The notes beneath the pieces were generated by a model, which made no database searches, was not told the origin of the DNA, and worked only from the letters and a program-made list of their open reading frames with translations. Shown one piece after another: positions 29,088-38,451 of a stretch of 64,000 nt of DNA. The stretch's first letter is position 1. The number at the start of each line of letters is the position of its first letter. The stretch is taken from positions 62,001 to 126,000 of the forward strand of contig CALYOP010000008.1 of the NCBI GenBank assembly GCA_945266285.1, given 5' to 3'. This DNA is from an uncultured Commensalibacter sp. (GTDB lineage Bacteria > Pseudomonadota > Alphaproteobacteria > Acetobacterales > Acetobacteraceae). Position numbers and translations under genes: made by a program.

Positions 29088-29795
29088 TTAATCCTCATAC
29101 CCTTTCTGATTCAACAGCGTGTAATAATTTTGTTTATTTTTTATGATGTAATCAATGATATTTAGATCAAAAGGCTGCGCTGCTTCATTTAATGCATGAT
29201 AAAATTCTAACTCAAGTTCTTTTTTAACTTCATCCATTTCTTTAGAATAATAACGAACAACAATAGCATATACTGCATAGTTTTTCAGCGCTTGATTAAT
29301 TATTACAGAAATATTTTGATGTGTATAAATTTTGTTATCAATTAAATATTTTTGTGTATTTAGATAGAGAACTCTTAAACACTCTGTCGATACTGGTTGC
29401 GATATAGAATCAAGATAAATATTAAGATTGATCCAATCCCCCAAAAATGGGCGATGATAATGATCTTTTTTTACTAAACTTTGCGCTATTTTCTCTGGAA
29501 AATATAATAATTCTATTGTTTTTTCAGACAATCCTGCTTTATTTAAATCTTCTTTCTTTGCATCTAAAACCCCTTGAAGCGAACCAAACTGATTTATAAG
29601 GGATTTTGCCAAGGGTTTAGTATCACGACGGCGTATCACGAAAAACAATAACATTTCGAGAATTTCGTAATCTTGTAGGCTCTCTGCCCCCAATTCCAAC
29701 AAACGTTTCCGTAAACGAGCACGATGCCCACCACCATCGGTTCGCGTAAAAGGTTTGCTTCTACTCAGTTCTGACGGTAAAGAAGAATTATTCAT
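29088..29795 (-). CDS. radC: RadC homologue with a degenerate JAMM site
   Basis: A 235-residue RadC/YsdF-family protein. The N-terminal helix-hairpin-helix-like half is good: HRARLRKRLLELGAESLQDYEILEMLL and the NQFGSLQGVLDAK segment. In the C-terminal half the conserved Glu138 (TECLRVLYLN) and the end of the fold (LNIIDYIIKNKQNYY) are kept, but the metal site normally reading HNHPSG...S...D is RYYSKE at 181-186 with no Ser/Asp ligands after it. So a metalloprotease activity is unlikely. The frame is intact, 235 codons against a usual 220-230. Function of RadC is poorly known even when intact. Confidence 0.85.
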   Translation of the reverse strand: MNNSSLPSELSRSKPFTRTDGGGHRARLRKRLLELGAESLQDYEILEMLLFFVIRRRDTKPLAKSLINQFGSLQGVLDAKKEDLNKAGLSEKTIELLYFPEKIAQSLVKKDHYHRPFLGDWINLNIYLDSISQPVSTECLRVLYLNTQKYLIDNKIYTHQNISVIINQALKNYAVYAIVVRYYSKEMDEVKKELELEFYHALNEAAQPFDLNIIDYIIKNKQNYYTLLNQKGYED

Positions 29796-29861
29796 TGTTT
29801 TTAACTTGTTTTTATCAACTTACAATGTAGTAACGCTATATTAATACCTCTGTGAAGGGTT

Positions 29862-32066
29862 ATGACCGAATATCTTGATCAATTGAACGATGCTCAACGC
29901 CAAGCTGTTGAAACGACCGAAGGCCCCCTTCTTGTTCTTGCTGGTGCTGGAACGGGTAAAACGCGTGTGCTTACGACCCGTTTTGCACATATTTTACTAA
30001 GCGGGAAAGCCTACCCCAATCAGGTTTTGGCAGTAACTTTTACAAACAAAGCTGCCAGTGAAATGCGTGAACGTGTCGCACAATTATTACAACGTCCTGT
30101 CGAAGGCTTATGGCTTGGAAATTTCCATAAAATATGCGCACGCATGCTACGTTCTCATGCTGATCTGGTGGGATTAAATTCTTCTTTTACCATTATTGAT
30201 ACGGATGACCAGCTTCGTCTTTTAAAACAAGTTATTCAGCCTTATCACTTTGACGCCAAAAGTAATCCTCCACAATTAATGCTCGGCATCATCCAATCAT
30301 GGAAAGATAAAGGTTTAACACCCGATGGGCTTGGCAAATCTGAAAAAACCGATTTTGCCATGGGAAAGATGCAAACCATTTACGCAGAATATCAAGATCG
30401 TCTGCGGCAACTTAATACTTGTGATTTTGGCGATTTAATGCTGCATATGCTGGAAATATTTCGAAAACATCCAAATGTATTGCAACAATATCAACGTTAT
30501 TTTCGCTATATTATGGTTGATGAATACCAAGACACCAATACAATTCAATATTTGTGGCTTCGGATATTAGCCAAAAAAGAAGGACAAGTTTCGAATATCT
30601 GTTGTGTTGGCGATGATGATCAATCCATATATTCATGGCGTGGTGCTGAAATTGCCAATATTTTGCGCTTTGAAAAAGACTTCCCTGGTGCTCAGATCAT
30701 CCGTCTTGAAAGTAATTATCGTTCAACTCCTATTATTCTTGCGGCTGCATCTGATTTAATAGCAATGAATGAAAATCGGTTGGGAAAAACCCTTCATTCT
30801 GGGAAAGGCGACATCGAAGGTGAAAAGATTCAGATCGTCTCAACATGGGATTCTGATGAAGAAGCACGCTTTATCGGTGAAAAAATCGAAAGCCTTGCCA
30901 AAGAAGGAAAACGATATGGTGACATGGCGATTTTGTTACGTAATGGCGCACAAACACGTCCCATTGAAGAACGTTTAATTACCCTTGGGCTTCCTTATAA
31001 AGTTATTGGTGGTATACGTTTTTATGAACGTGCTGAAATAAGAGATGCCATTGCTTATATGCGTATCGTAGCTCAGCCCGCTGATAATTTAGCTTTGGAA
31101 CGTATTATCAATACCCCGCGTCGCGGTGTAGGCAGTGCAGCTTTACAAAAAATGCATGTTGCAGCACGAGAAATGCAATTACCTTTAAGCGCCGCTGTCA
31201 TCAAATTGCTGGAAAACAATGCGATTAAGGGAAAATCGGCCAAAGAACTTAATCAATTAATGCAAACCATTGCATTGTGCAAATCCATGATAGAAGAACA
31301 AGGTCATGTACGCGCCGTTGAATATTTACTGGATGCCAGTGGTTATACTGAAATGTGGAAACAAAGTTCGGCTCCTGATGCACCAGGACGTCTAGAAAAC
31401 CTTAAGGAACTGATTCATGCAATAGCTGAATTCCAAACGCTTGGTGGATTTCTTGAACATGTTTCATTGATTATGGATAATGATGAAATCAGCGGTGATG
31501 ATAAAGTTAATTTAATGACATTACATGGAGCCAAAGGGCTGGAATTCGATACGGTCTTTTTACCAGGATGGGAAGAAGGTTTATTCCCTTCTCAACGTAC
31601 TTTGGATGAAAGTGGTAATGCCGGTTTGGAAGAAGAACGTCGACTTGCATATGTTGGTCTTACACGGGCAAAGCAAAGAGTTATCATTTCTCATGCCGCA
31701 AATCGTCAAATTTATGGTAGTTGGCAATCTTCTATTCCAAGTCGTTTTATTGATGAAATACCTGAAAATTATACGGATGTCCTTGGAATACAAGGAATAA
31801 AAAAACAAAATCCTTTGGGTGGAAGGGTCGCTTTTGAAAATTATACCTATTTCCAAAATTCGATGAAAACAATTGAAGGGAATGCAATTTCTTCTTCTAA
31901 AAATAATGCTTCGCAACAAAGTACAATTCCAATTGGTAGTCGTGTTTTTCACCAAAAATTTGGCTATGGCATTGTTCTAAGCAGCGAACAAAACAAACTT
32001 GAAATCCAATTTGATAAAGCGGGCATTAAACGCGTTATCGACAGCTATGTGACCTTATCATCATGA
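29862..32066 (+). CDS. uvrD: UvrD/PcrA-type DNA helicase
   Basis: A 734-residue superfamily 1A 3'-5' helicase. Motif Q LNDAQRQAVE, Walker A AGAGTGKTRVLTTR, Ia TFTNKAASEM, II VDEYQDTN, III GDDDQSIYSWRGA, IV NYRSTP, V MTLHGAKGLEFDTVF, VI RRLAYVGLTRAKQ. A C-terminal Tudor-like segment (VFHQKFGYGIVLS) probably binds RNA polymerase, as in PcrA/UvrD. It acts in nucleotide excision and mismatch repair. The stop overlaps the prmA start by 4 bp (ATGA), coupling the two. Confidence 0.95.
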   Translation: MTEYLDQLNDAQRQAVETTEGPLLVLAGAGTGKTRVLTTRFAHILLSGKAYPNQVLAVTFTNKAASEMRERVAQLLQRPVEGLWLGNFHKICARMLRSHADLVGLNSSFTIIDTDDQLRLLKQVIQPYHFDAKSNPPQLMLGIIQSWKDKGLTPDGLGKSEKTDFAMGKMQTIYAEYQDRLRQLNTCDFGDLMLHMLEIFRKHPNVLQQYQRYFRYIMVDEYQDTNTIQYLWLRILAKKEGQVSNICCVGDDDQSIYSWRGAEIANILRFEKDFPGAQIIRLESNYRSTPIILAAASDLIAMNENRLGKTLHSGKGDIEGEKIQIVSTWDSDEEARFIGEKIESLAKEGKRYGDMAILLRNGAQTRPIEERLITLGLPYKVIGGIRFYERAEIRDAIAYMRIVAQPADNLALERIINTPRRGVGSAALQKMHVAAREMQLPLSAAVIKLLENNAIKGKSAKELNQLMQTIALCKSMIEEQGHVRAVEYLLDASGYTEMWKQSSAPDAPGRLENLKELIHAIAEFQTLGGFLEHVSLIMDNDEISGDDKVNLMTLHGAKGLEFDTVFLPGWEEGLFPSQRTLDESGNAGLEEERRLAYVGLTRAKQRVIISHAANRQIYGSWQSSIPSRFIDEIPENYTDVLGIQGIKKQNPLGGRVAFENYTYFQNSMKTIEGNAISSSKNNASQQSTIPIGSRVFHQKFGYGIVLSSEQNKLEIQFDKAGIKRVIDSYVTLSS

Positions 32067-32965
32067 CCTTATCTTCAAAAAGACACGCAACAGCACTTGA
32101 AACACTAACATTCTGTGTTCCTGAAATTTATGTAGAAATCTTTGAAAAAGCTTTGGAAAGCGTTTGCGCAACCGTTGGAATTTTTGAAGAAGATCCCGAC
32201 AAAGATATTTGGCGCCTGGAAATTATTAAAGATGTCGGCCAATTAGAAACTGAATTAACCGCTGCACTTTCTCTTGCAAGCGAACTCACCAATTTTCACC
32301 CAACAATAGAACGACATCGCACAGAAGCTGATGGTTGGTTGGCTCGGACTTATGAAGCTTTTCCAGAACAAATCATTGGAAAAAGATTTATTATTCGTGG
32401 GACTCATCTTGAAAATAAACCTTCTTATTCACGCAAGGTTTTGACATTAGATGCAGGGGTTGCATTTGGTTCAGGTGAACATGGATCCACGCGCGGTTGT
32501 TTGATTGCACTTGAAAAAATTGCATATAAAAAACCCAAAAGGATTCTAGATCTTGGCTGTGGATCGGGCATTTTAGCAATAGGTGCTGCTGCGTTACTGA
32601 ATAAAAAAATCGTTGCTGTGGATATTGAACCTTGGTCGGTTCGCGCTGCTGAACAAAATATTATTCGTAATGGTTTACGTAATTTGGTCATTTGTAGACA
32701 AGGTAATGGTTGGTTAACCCCGCTTATTCGTCAAAAAGCACCTTACGATTTGGTATTTGCCAATATCCTTGCAAGACCACTTTGCAAAATGGCGCGTAAT
32801 TTGACACATAATCTTAAAACCGGCGGAACAGCCATTCTTGCAGGATTATTAGAAACGCAATCTCCTATGGTTCTTGCTGCCCATCGTCGCCAAGGATTGA
32901 TTCTTGAACATAAAATAACCCAAGGGGATTGGACTACATTAATCATAACAAAGCCAGGAAAATAA
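32063..32965 (+). CDS. prmA: Ribosomal protein L11 methyltransferase
   Basis: A 300-residue SAM methyltransferase that trimethylates ribosomal protein L11. The N-terminal substrate-binding domain is followed by LDAGVAFGSGEHGSTRGCL and the SAM motif ILDLGCGSGILAIGAA, and then FANILARPL, the catalytic NILA segment of PrmA. It overlaps uvrD by 4 bp and is followed 2 bp later by a GNAT gene, so the three form an operon. Confidence 0.9.
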   Translation: MTLSSKRHATALETLTFCVPEIYVEIFEKALESVCATVGIFEEDPDKDIWRLEIIKDVGQLETELTAALSLASELTNFHPTIERHRTEADGWLARTYEAFPEQIIGKRFIIRGTHLENKPSYSRKVLTLDAGVAFGSGEHGSTRGCLIALEKIAYKKPKRILDLGCGSGILAIGAAALLNKKIVAVDIEPWSVRAAEQNIIRNGLRNLVICRQGNGWLTPLIRQKAPYDLVFANILARPLCKMARNLTHNLKTGGTAILAGLLETQSPMVLAAHRRQGLILEHKITQGDWTTLIITKPGK

Positions 32966-32967
32966 TC

Positions 32968-33483
32968 ATGATTTCAATCCGACATGCCAATGAAAATGAT
33001 ATGGAAGCCATTTTACAGATATGTAATCATGAGATCATGCAAGGAACGGCTTTTTGGATGGTTACACCACGAACATTAAATGAACAAAGAACCTGGTTCC
33101 AATCGCGTGAAGAAGCAAATCTTCCTGTTTTTGTTGCCGTTGATGAAAAACAGACTATTGTCGGTTATGGTTCTTATGGCCCTTTTCGTGCTTATGATGG
33201 TTTTCGTCATACCGTAGAGCATTCCGTTTATGTCACACCTTCTGCACATGGCAAAGGCGTTGGAACGATGCTTTTAAAAGCTCTGATTACTTATGCAGAA
33301 CGTAGTCATGTTCATGCAATGATTGCATGCATTACAGGCGGCAATATGGCTTCTATTCGTTTACATGAACAGGCAGGTTTTAAACATGGTGGTTTTTTGC
33401 CTGAGGTTGGTCAAAAATTTGGTGAGTGGTTAGATTTAGTTTTTATGTATAAAATTATATTTCACGATCCAGAAGAAAAATAG
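32968..33483 (+). CDS. GNAT N-acetyltransferase, phosphinothricin-acetyltransferase-like
   Basis: I chose ATG 32968 because AGGAA precedes it by about 7 nt and ISIRHA is the usual beginning of the family; an upstream in-frame ATG lies within prmA. The 171-residue protein has the acetyl-CoA-binding loop VYVTPSAHGKGVGTMLL and GGNMASIRLHEQAGF. It resembles the Pat/MnaT branch that acetylates methionine sulfoximine or phosphinothricin. True substrate unknown. Confidence 0.85.
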   Translation: MISIRHANENDMEAILQICNHEIMQGTAFWMVTPRTLNEQRTWFQSREEANLPVFVAVDEKQTIVGYGSYGPFRAYDGFRHTVEHSVYVTPSAHGKGVGTMLLKALITYAERSHVHAMIACITGGNMASIRLHEQAGFKHGGFLPEVGQKFGEWLDLVFMYKIIFHDPEEK

Positions 33484-33534
33484 TATTACTTCAATAAGTT
33501 ATTTTATTTGAGTTTTATTTTTTGATTTTAGAAA

Positions 33535-35304
33535 ATGATTATTTGTATTTCGCTATCTTCACGTTTAAAAGCACTTCGTTCATCGCTTTCCAACTTAAAT
33601 TTGGATGGTTTTATCATTCAACGCGGTGATGAATTTTTAAACGAATATGTTGCTCCTTATGCCGAACGTCTAGCCTGGTTAACCGGTTTCACCGGTAGTG
33701 CGGGGATGGCCGTTATATTATCAGATTGTGCTGCTGTTTTTTCCGATGGCCGTTATATCCTGCAGATGGAACAGCAATTAAATCAAGAAGAATGGTCATC
33801 TTTTCATATCTCACATAATCCACCGGCCAAATGGATTCACGATCAAAAACCCAATGCAAAAATTGGCTATGATCCTCAATTGATGAGTGAGCAGGATATT
33901 AAACCATTTATAGATCAATCTATTCAACTGGTTCCAGTTGAACGTAATCCGATCGATAATTTATGGACAGATCAACCTGATTTACCCCTTCATCCGATTT
34001 TTCCACACCCCATACAATATTCAGGTCAATCCAATTCAGAAAAAATTGCACTTCTTACACAGAAAATGAAAGCTATGGATCAACATGCTTTTATATTTTG
34101 TGATCCTGCATCAATCTGTTGGCTTTTGAATATTCGGAGTTCTGATATTCCTTATACCCCTATTCCACTTGTATTCGCCATATTACATGCCAATGGTCAG
34201 GTTTTCCTTTACGCAAATGAAAAACAAATATTACCTGAAACGAGAGGATATCTCGGCTCACATGTTAATTTTCATCATCGAGAAAACTTATTAGAGGATC
34301 TTAAACATTTTCGTAACCAAAGAATTGCATTAGATCCTGTACAAACACCATTATGGTTTCTTCAAATTTTAGAAAAAGTAAATGCGCATATTATTCGACA
34401 GACCAATCCTTGTTTATTATTAAAATCATGCAAAAATGAAACCGAACAAACGGGTGCAAAAAAAGCACATTTGCGTGACGGTATTGCGATGTGCCGCTTT
34501 TTGGCCTGGCTAGAAAAAAATGGTATTGGCCTGTCTGAAATTGAAGTTGCACAACGTCTCAATCAATTTCGTCAAGAAACAGGCGGGGATTTTTACCGTG
34601 AAGAAAGCTTTCCAGCGATTTCTTCAGTAGGATCTAATGCCGCAATTATCCACTATCAACCGTCTTCACAAAACAACGCAATTTTACAAGAAAATCAGAT
34701 TTATCTGATTGATAGTGGGGGTCAATATCTTGATGGCACCACGGATATTACACGCACAATATGGTTAGGAAAAACAAAAGCACCGCAAGAAATTACTGAC
34801 GCTGCCACTTGTGTATTAAAAGGTCATATTGCAATTGATTCCGCTATTTTCCCAGAAGGAACAAATGGAAGCCGTTTAGATAGTTTTGCACGACGCGCAT
34901 TATGGGCAAAAGGTTTAGACTTCGATCATGGTACGGGTCATGGCGTTGGAAGTTTTCTTTCAGTACATGAAGGACCTTGTCGTATTTCGTCACGTGCCGG
35001 TGATGTTCCTTTACAAAAAGGCATGATTCTTTCAAATGAGCCCGGTTATTATTGCCCTAATCATTTTGGCATTCGACTTGAAAATCTTTTACTTGTAAAG
35101 CAAGCGAAATACCCAAAATTTTTAAGCTTTGAAACTTTAACGCTTGTACCATTTGATCAAAAAATTATTGATCCATCAGCTTTAAATGACGAAGAAAAAA
35201 AATGGTTAATTTGCTATCACGAACGAATTTATAAGGAAATATCCCCTTATTTGAATGCTTTTGAAGTCGAATGGCTTAAACAAGCTTGTTCATCTATAAC
35301 ATAG
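33535..35304 (+). CDS. Aminopeptidase P family Xaa-Pro peptidase (M24B)
   Basis: A 589-residue enzyme with the three-part form (two creatinase-like N-terminal domains plus a catalytic pita-bread domain) of eukaryotic-type XPNPEP1. Dinuclear metal ligands are visible: Asp in LIDSGGQYLDGTTDITRTIW, His in DHGTGHGVGSF, Glu in SNEPGYY and Glu in IRLENLL. It removes an N-terminal residue before proline. Longer than classical bacterial PepP (about 440), consistent with the long subfamily. It would supply proline-containing peptide products to the proline and glutamate catabolism seen downstream (inference). Confidence 0.88.
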   Translation: MIICISLSSRLKALRSSLSNLNLDGFIIQRGDEFLNEYVAPYAERLAWLTGFTGSAGMAVILSDCAAVFSDGRYILQMEQQLNQEEWSSFHISHNPPAKWIHDQKPNAKIGYDPQLMSEQDIKPFIDQSIQLVPVERNPIDNLWTDQPDLPLHPIFPHPIQYSGQSNSEKIALLTQKMKAMDQHAFIFCDPASICWLLNIRSSDIPYTPIPLVFAILHANGQVFLYANEKQILPETRGYLGSHVNFHHRENLLEDLKHFRNQRIALDPVQTPLWFLQILEKVNAHIIRQTNPCLLLKSCKNETEQTGAKKAHLRDGIAMCRFLAWLEKNGIGLSEIEVAQRLNQFRQETGGDFYREESFPAISSVGSNAAIIHYQPSSQNNAILQENQIYLIDSGGQYLDGTTDITRTIWLGKTKAPQEITDAATCVLKGHIAIDSAIFPEGTNGSRLDSFARRALWAKGLDFDHGTGHGVGSFLSVHEGPCRISSRAGDVPLQKGMILSNEPGYYCPNHFGIRLENLLLVKQAKYPKFLSFETLTLVPFDQKIIDPSALNDEEKKWLICYHERIYKEISPYLNAFEVEWLKQACSSIT

Positions 35305-35374
35305 TTGTTCCTTTGGAAATCATCAAAACAGTCTTATAGTTTGTTTCGGTGTTCATTTTGTTAAAGGTTTATCT

Positions 35375-36400
35375 ATGACGAATTCTTCTATGATTCCTGT
35401 TACTTTAATTCCCGGAGATGGTATCGGTCCTGAAATTGTAAATGCTGTGACCGAAATTCTTGATGTTATCAAAGCACCTTTTCGATGGGATAAGCAAATT
35501 GCCGGAATGGCTGGGGTTGATGCCGTTAACGACCCTTTACCAGCACAAACAATTGAAAGTATCCACAAAACTGGATTAGTATTAAAAGGACCGCTTACAA
35601 CCCCTGTCGGCAAAGGTTATCGGTCTATTAACGTAACTTTGCGTAGAGAATTCGGTCTTTTTGCGAATGTTCGTCCAACAAAAACCTTAATTCCTGGGCG
35701 TTATGACAATATCGATATCGTTTTGGTTCGTGAAAATCTCGAAGGTTTTTATGCTGCCATGGAACATCATATTCCGGTAGATAATGATCCACGTGGTATT
35801 GCGACATGTGCAGGATATACTTCACGTAAAGAATGTAACCGAATTGTAAAATATGCTTTTGATTATGCCCTACACCATAATCGGAAAAAGGTGACGCTTG
35901 TTCATAAAGCCAATATTTTAAAAGAACTATGCGGTTTATTCCTTGAAGAAGGACGCAAAGTTGCTAAAAATTATGAAGGCAAAATTGCAGTTGAAGAACG
36001 TATCGTTGATGCTTGCGCGATGGAATTGGTATTAAAACCAGAAAATTATGATGTTATTGTAACAACCAATCTTTTTGGTGATATTTTATCAGATCTAACA
36101 TCCGGTTTGATTGGTGGATTAGGCATGCCTCCAGGTGCCAATATCGGTGAAAAAGCTGCAATGTTCGAAGCTGTTCACGGATCTGCACCGGATATTGCTG
36201 GTAAAAATTGTGCTAATCCTTTGGCTGTTTTACAAGCATCCATCATGATGCTTGATCACGTTAATCGTTCTGATTTGGCTGATCGGGTAAGAAAAGCTAT
36301 CCATAAGGTCGTTATTGAAAATAAGGTCCGCACTCGTGATTTGGGTGGTAATGCAACAACAACAGATATTACAGCAGCATTAAAACAGGCTGTTCAATAA
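35375..36400 (+). CDS. NAD-type isocitrate dehydrogenase
   Basis: A 341-residue member of the isocitrate/isopropylmalate dehydrogenase family. Substrate residues lie in YRSINVTLRREFGLFANVRP, where S-x-N-x-x-LR-x-x marks isocitrate as substrate. The coenzyme loop reads HGSAPDIAGKNCANP; the Asp-Ile at this position is the NAD-preferring form, while NADP enzymes have Lys-Tyr. The metal-binding Asp residues are in GDILSDLTSG. It is close in length to mitochondrial-type NAD-IDH subunits. Its own terminator follows. Isopropylmalate dehydrogenase (leuB) is less likely given the serine-containing motif. Confidence 0.85.
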   Translation: MTNSSMIPVTLIPGDGIGPEIVNAVTEILDVIKAPFRWDKQIAGMAGVDAVNDPLPAQTIESIHKTGLVLKGPLTTPVGKGYRSINVTLRREFGLFANVRPTKTLIPGRYDNIDIVLVRENLEGFYAAMEHHIPVDNDPRGIATCAGYTSRKECNRIVKYAFDYALHHNRKKVTLVHKANILKELCGLFLEEGRKVAKNYEGKIAVEERIVDACAMELVLKPENYDVIVTTNLFGDILSDLTSGLIGGLGMPPGANIGEKAAMFEAVHGSAPDIAGKNCANPLAVLQASIMMLDHVNRSDLADRVRKAIHKVVIENKVRTRDLGGNATTTDITAALKQAVQ

Positions 36401-36410
36401 AAAACAATTA

Positions 36411-36441
36411 AAACCGGCTATTATTCTAGCCGGTTTTTTTT
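36411..36441 (+). terminator. Rho-independent terminator of the isocitrate dehydrogenase gene
   Basis: A perfect 10-bp stem (AAACCGGCTA / TAGCCGGTTT) with a 6-nt loop and a run of eight Ts starting inside the right arm, just 10 bp after the stop. A textbook intrinsic terminator. Reverse-direction function for the convergent HAD gene is also possible. Confidence 0.92.
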
Positions 36442-36456
36442 GAAATTATATTTGCA

Positions 36457-37269
36457 TTAAAGTTTCGCAATCCGCCCCAATATACCTTTAACGATAATAT
36501 CAAGCGTCGTATTTTCTCTATAATCTGCAGGTGCAACAAAATTTGCCCGTTCATCAGATAAAAGATTATGAATAGTCTCTAAATTATCGGATTGACTTTC
36601 CTCTAGATTATAAACGGCAACAGAATATCCGCCTTTGGAATTCAGCATTTTCATAGCAGGAATATCCGTATAACCATCTCCTATGAAAATCATGTGATTA
36701 AAAGGGATAGATCTTTTATCATAAGCAACAAAATCATTGATACTTTTTCCATCCCAATGATTAATAATGCCTTTATTAATTCGGTAAAGATATTGGGTTT
36801 TAGTCGTATAATTAATACCTACGCCTGGCCATACAGCTTCACCATTTTCATTGTAGATAAATTTTGAAGCAAATACATGTTTAAAATATTTATGGATTGG
36901 ACATCCCAAAATCATTTCGTCTATTCCAGAAGAAATAATGTAATGTTCAATCTTAAGACCATTTTTTTTGCCAAATTGATTAATCCGTGAAAACCATTTT
37001 CCATTCTCAAGACCTGGAAATAAATCGGCATAAGTACCATGCTGTTTAAGAAGCTCTCTTGTCACGGATATATTCTGTGCTTTGGCTTTTTCCAGCATAT
37101 AATACATATAAAGTAATATGCCATCAGCATCATGGGATTTGGTTTCATCTCCAACAGCTTTCCAAAATGCTTCCCGTTCCATGCCAATATCAGGAATAAA
37201 TGATTTTTCCTGTAGATTCCCTTTGGCCAATGTATTATCAAAATCATAGACAATAGCAGTACGTCTCAA
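36457..37269 (-). CDS. HAD-superfamily phosphatase-like protein
   Basis: A 270-residue protein with haloacid dehalogenase motifs: I VYDFDNTLAKG with nucleophile Asp10 and Asp12, II YIISSGIDEMI, IV FIGDGYTDIPAM with two Asp. The about 100-residue insertion after motif I acts as a cap. This layout resembles the phosphoserine-phosphatase-like subfamily, but the substrate is unknown. A single gene, convergent with the isocitrate dehydrogenase. Confidence 0.78.
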   Translation of the reverse strand: MRRTAIVYDFDNTLAKGNLQEKSFIPDIGMEREAFWKAVGDETKSHDADGILLYMYYMLEKAKAQNISVTRELLKQHGTYADLFPGLENGKWFSRINQFGKKNGLKIEHYIISSGIDEMILGCPIHKYFKHVFASKFIYNENGEAVWPGVGINYTTKTQYLYRINKGIINHWDGKSINDFVAYDKRSIPFNHMIFIGDGYTDIPAMKMLNSKGGYSVAVYNLEESQSDNLETIHNLLSDERANFVAPADYRENTTLDIIVKGILGRIAKL

Positions 37270-37481
37270 ATCTTATTTTCTTTCTTAATATTTTAACTTT
37301 AAATACATTTACTAAAATCCTATCGTGTTTTATCAGAAATTTTATAATTATTTTTTCTCAAATAGTAGTGTTTTCTATAAGTTATTGTTAGTATCTTAAA
37401 ATAAATTGCTTTATGTAATACACGTTCTGGATTATTCTGTTTTTTAATTTTTCCTGTAACATGTTTAAAGGAGATTCGAAT

Positions 37482-37826
37482 ATGTCAAAACATTGCAAAA
37501 AAATTTGGCGTTGTCTGGTAAGCATGGGTTTCGCAGCTTGTGGTGTCAGCAAACTTATAGGGATTGAAGCACAGCAAAAACGTTTTGCGAATATTCAATG
37601 GTCCAAAAAAGATATGCAGGTTGTAGGAGGGATACAGCTGCTTGGCGCTTCCATGTTAACATGTAAAAAGGCGTCCAAACTTGGTGCTTTGATTTTGGTG
37701 GCTACATCGCTGTGCATGGTAACCACATCAATCAAACATGAAGAAAAAAAGGAAGTTCCACTAGATATTTTTGGCTTCCTAGCCGCTCTCTCTCTGTTGT
37801 TTTGTAAAAAAAGTAAAAAACAATAA
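37482..37826 (+). CDS. Small DoxX-like membrane protein
   Basis: The ATG at 37482 has GGAG 9 nt before it and is preferred over an in-frame ATG at 37461 that lies upstream of that site. The 114-residue product has about four hydrophobic segments. The pattern GVSKLIGIEAQQKRF, then a basic turn, GGIQLLGASML, LGALILVATSLCM and a charged loop is like DoxX-family proteins. Role unknown. A perfect 18-bp hairpin follows the stop, which supports it as a real single-gene unit. Confidence 0.65.
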   Translation: MSKHCKKIWRCLVSMGFAACGVSKLIGIEAQQKRFANIQWSKKDMQVVGGIQLLGASMLTCKKASKLGALILVATSLCMVTTSIKHEEKKEVPLDIFGFLAALSLLFCKKSKKQ

Positions 37827-37827
37827 T

Positions 37828-37869
37828 TAAGTTTATTTCTTCGCTTTTCCGAGCGAAGAAATAAACTTA
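37828..37869 (+). terminator. Long perfect hairpin after the DoxX-like gene
   Basis: An 18-bp perfect inverted repeat (37828-37845 with 37852-37869), loop TTTCCG, beginning 1 bp after the stop codon. It can form in either direction. The plus-strand tail (GTATAAAAATA) is not a good T run, so efficiency is uncertain, but the stem is the longest perfect one I saw here. Confidence 0.75.
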
Positions 37870-37967
37870 GTATAAAAATAAATTAGATATTTGTTACTCT
37901 ACAATTTTTATTGATATATTATTAAAATAATATTTTTATTTATTTGAATAAATAAAATTCGTCCTAA

Positions 37968-38432
37968 TCACATATTTCCTAATATATCTGTTAAAGCATC
38001 AATATCCTGTTGACTAGGATTGGATGAAATTTGTACACGTTTCCGGTCATAAGCATTTAATTTGTTTTGTGCGTTGTAAAGTTGTTTTTGTGAAAGACTA
38101 TGATTAGTTTTTGCTGTTTCAAGCTTTCTTCTAGCCATTAAAGCTTGATTATCAATTTTCAATAATTCTGCACGACGCTGTAAAAGTGATTCTTTTGCAG
38201 AATCTGCTTTTAACTGAGCTTGACGTGCATTTTGTTGTTGCCATGCAGCATTTGCTTGTTCAGCCTGTAATTGCCCCTGCAAATTCGATGTACGTTGATT
38301 ATATCCCCCCCCAACTGAACATCCAAGCCCCGTAAAAAAACCTGTTTGATCGGGATTACAATCTTGAGTTGATGAACAAGATGTAAGAATAACAAAACTA
38401 CCAATCAAGACAAAATATTTATAATTTTTCAT
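37968..38432 (-). CDS. Small coiled-coil lipoprotein of unknown function
   Basis: A 154-residue protein. The signal peptide MKNYKYFVLIGSFVILTSC has lipobox LTSC, followed by a Gly/Cys segment (CNPDQTGFFTGLGCSVGGG) and a long Gln/Ala/Lys-rich helical region (about 48-135) that looks like a coiled coil. No domain recognised. It follows the glycine-zipper lipoprotein by 19 bp on the same strand and both have helical C-terminal parts, so they probably work together in the envelope (inference). Confidence 0.7.
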   Translation of the reverse strand: MKNYKYFVLIGSFVILTSCSSTQDCNPDQTGFFTGLGCSVGGGYNQRTSNLQGQLQAEQANAAWQQQNARQAQLKADSAKESLLQRRAELLKIDNQALMARRKLETAKTNHSLSQKQLYNAQNKLNAYDRKRVQISSNPSQQDIDALTDILGNM

Positions 38433-38451
38433 AAATTATCTCTAAATTACA

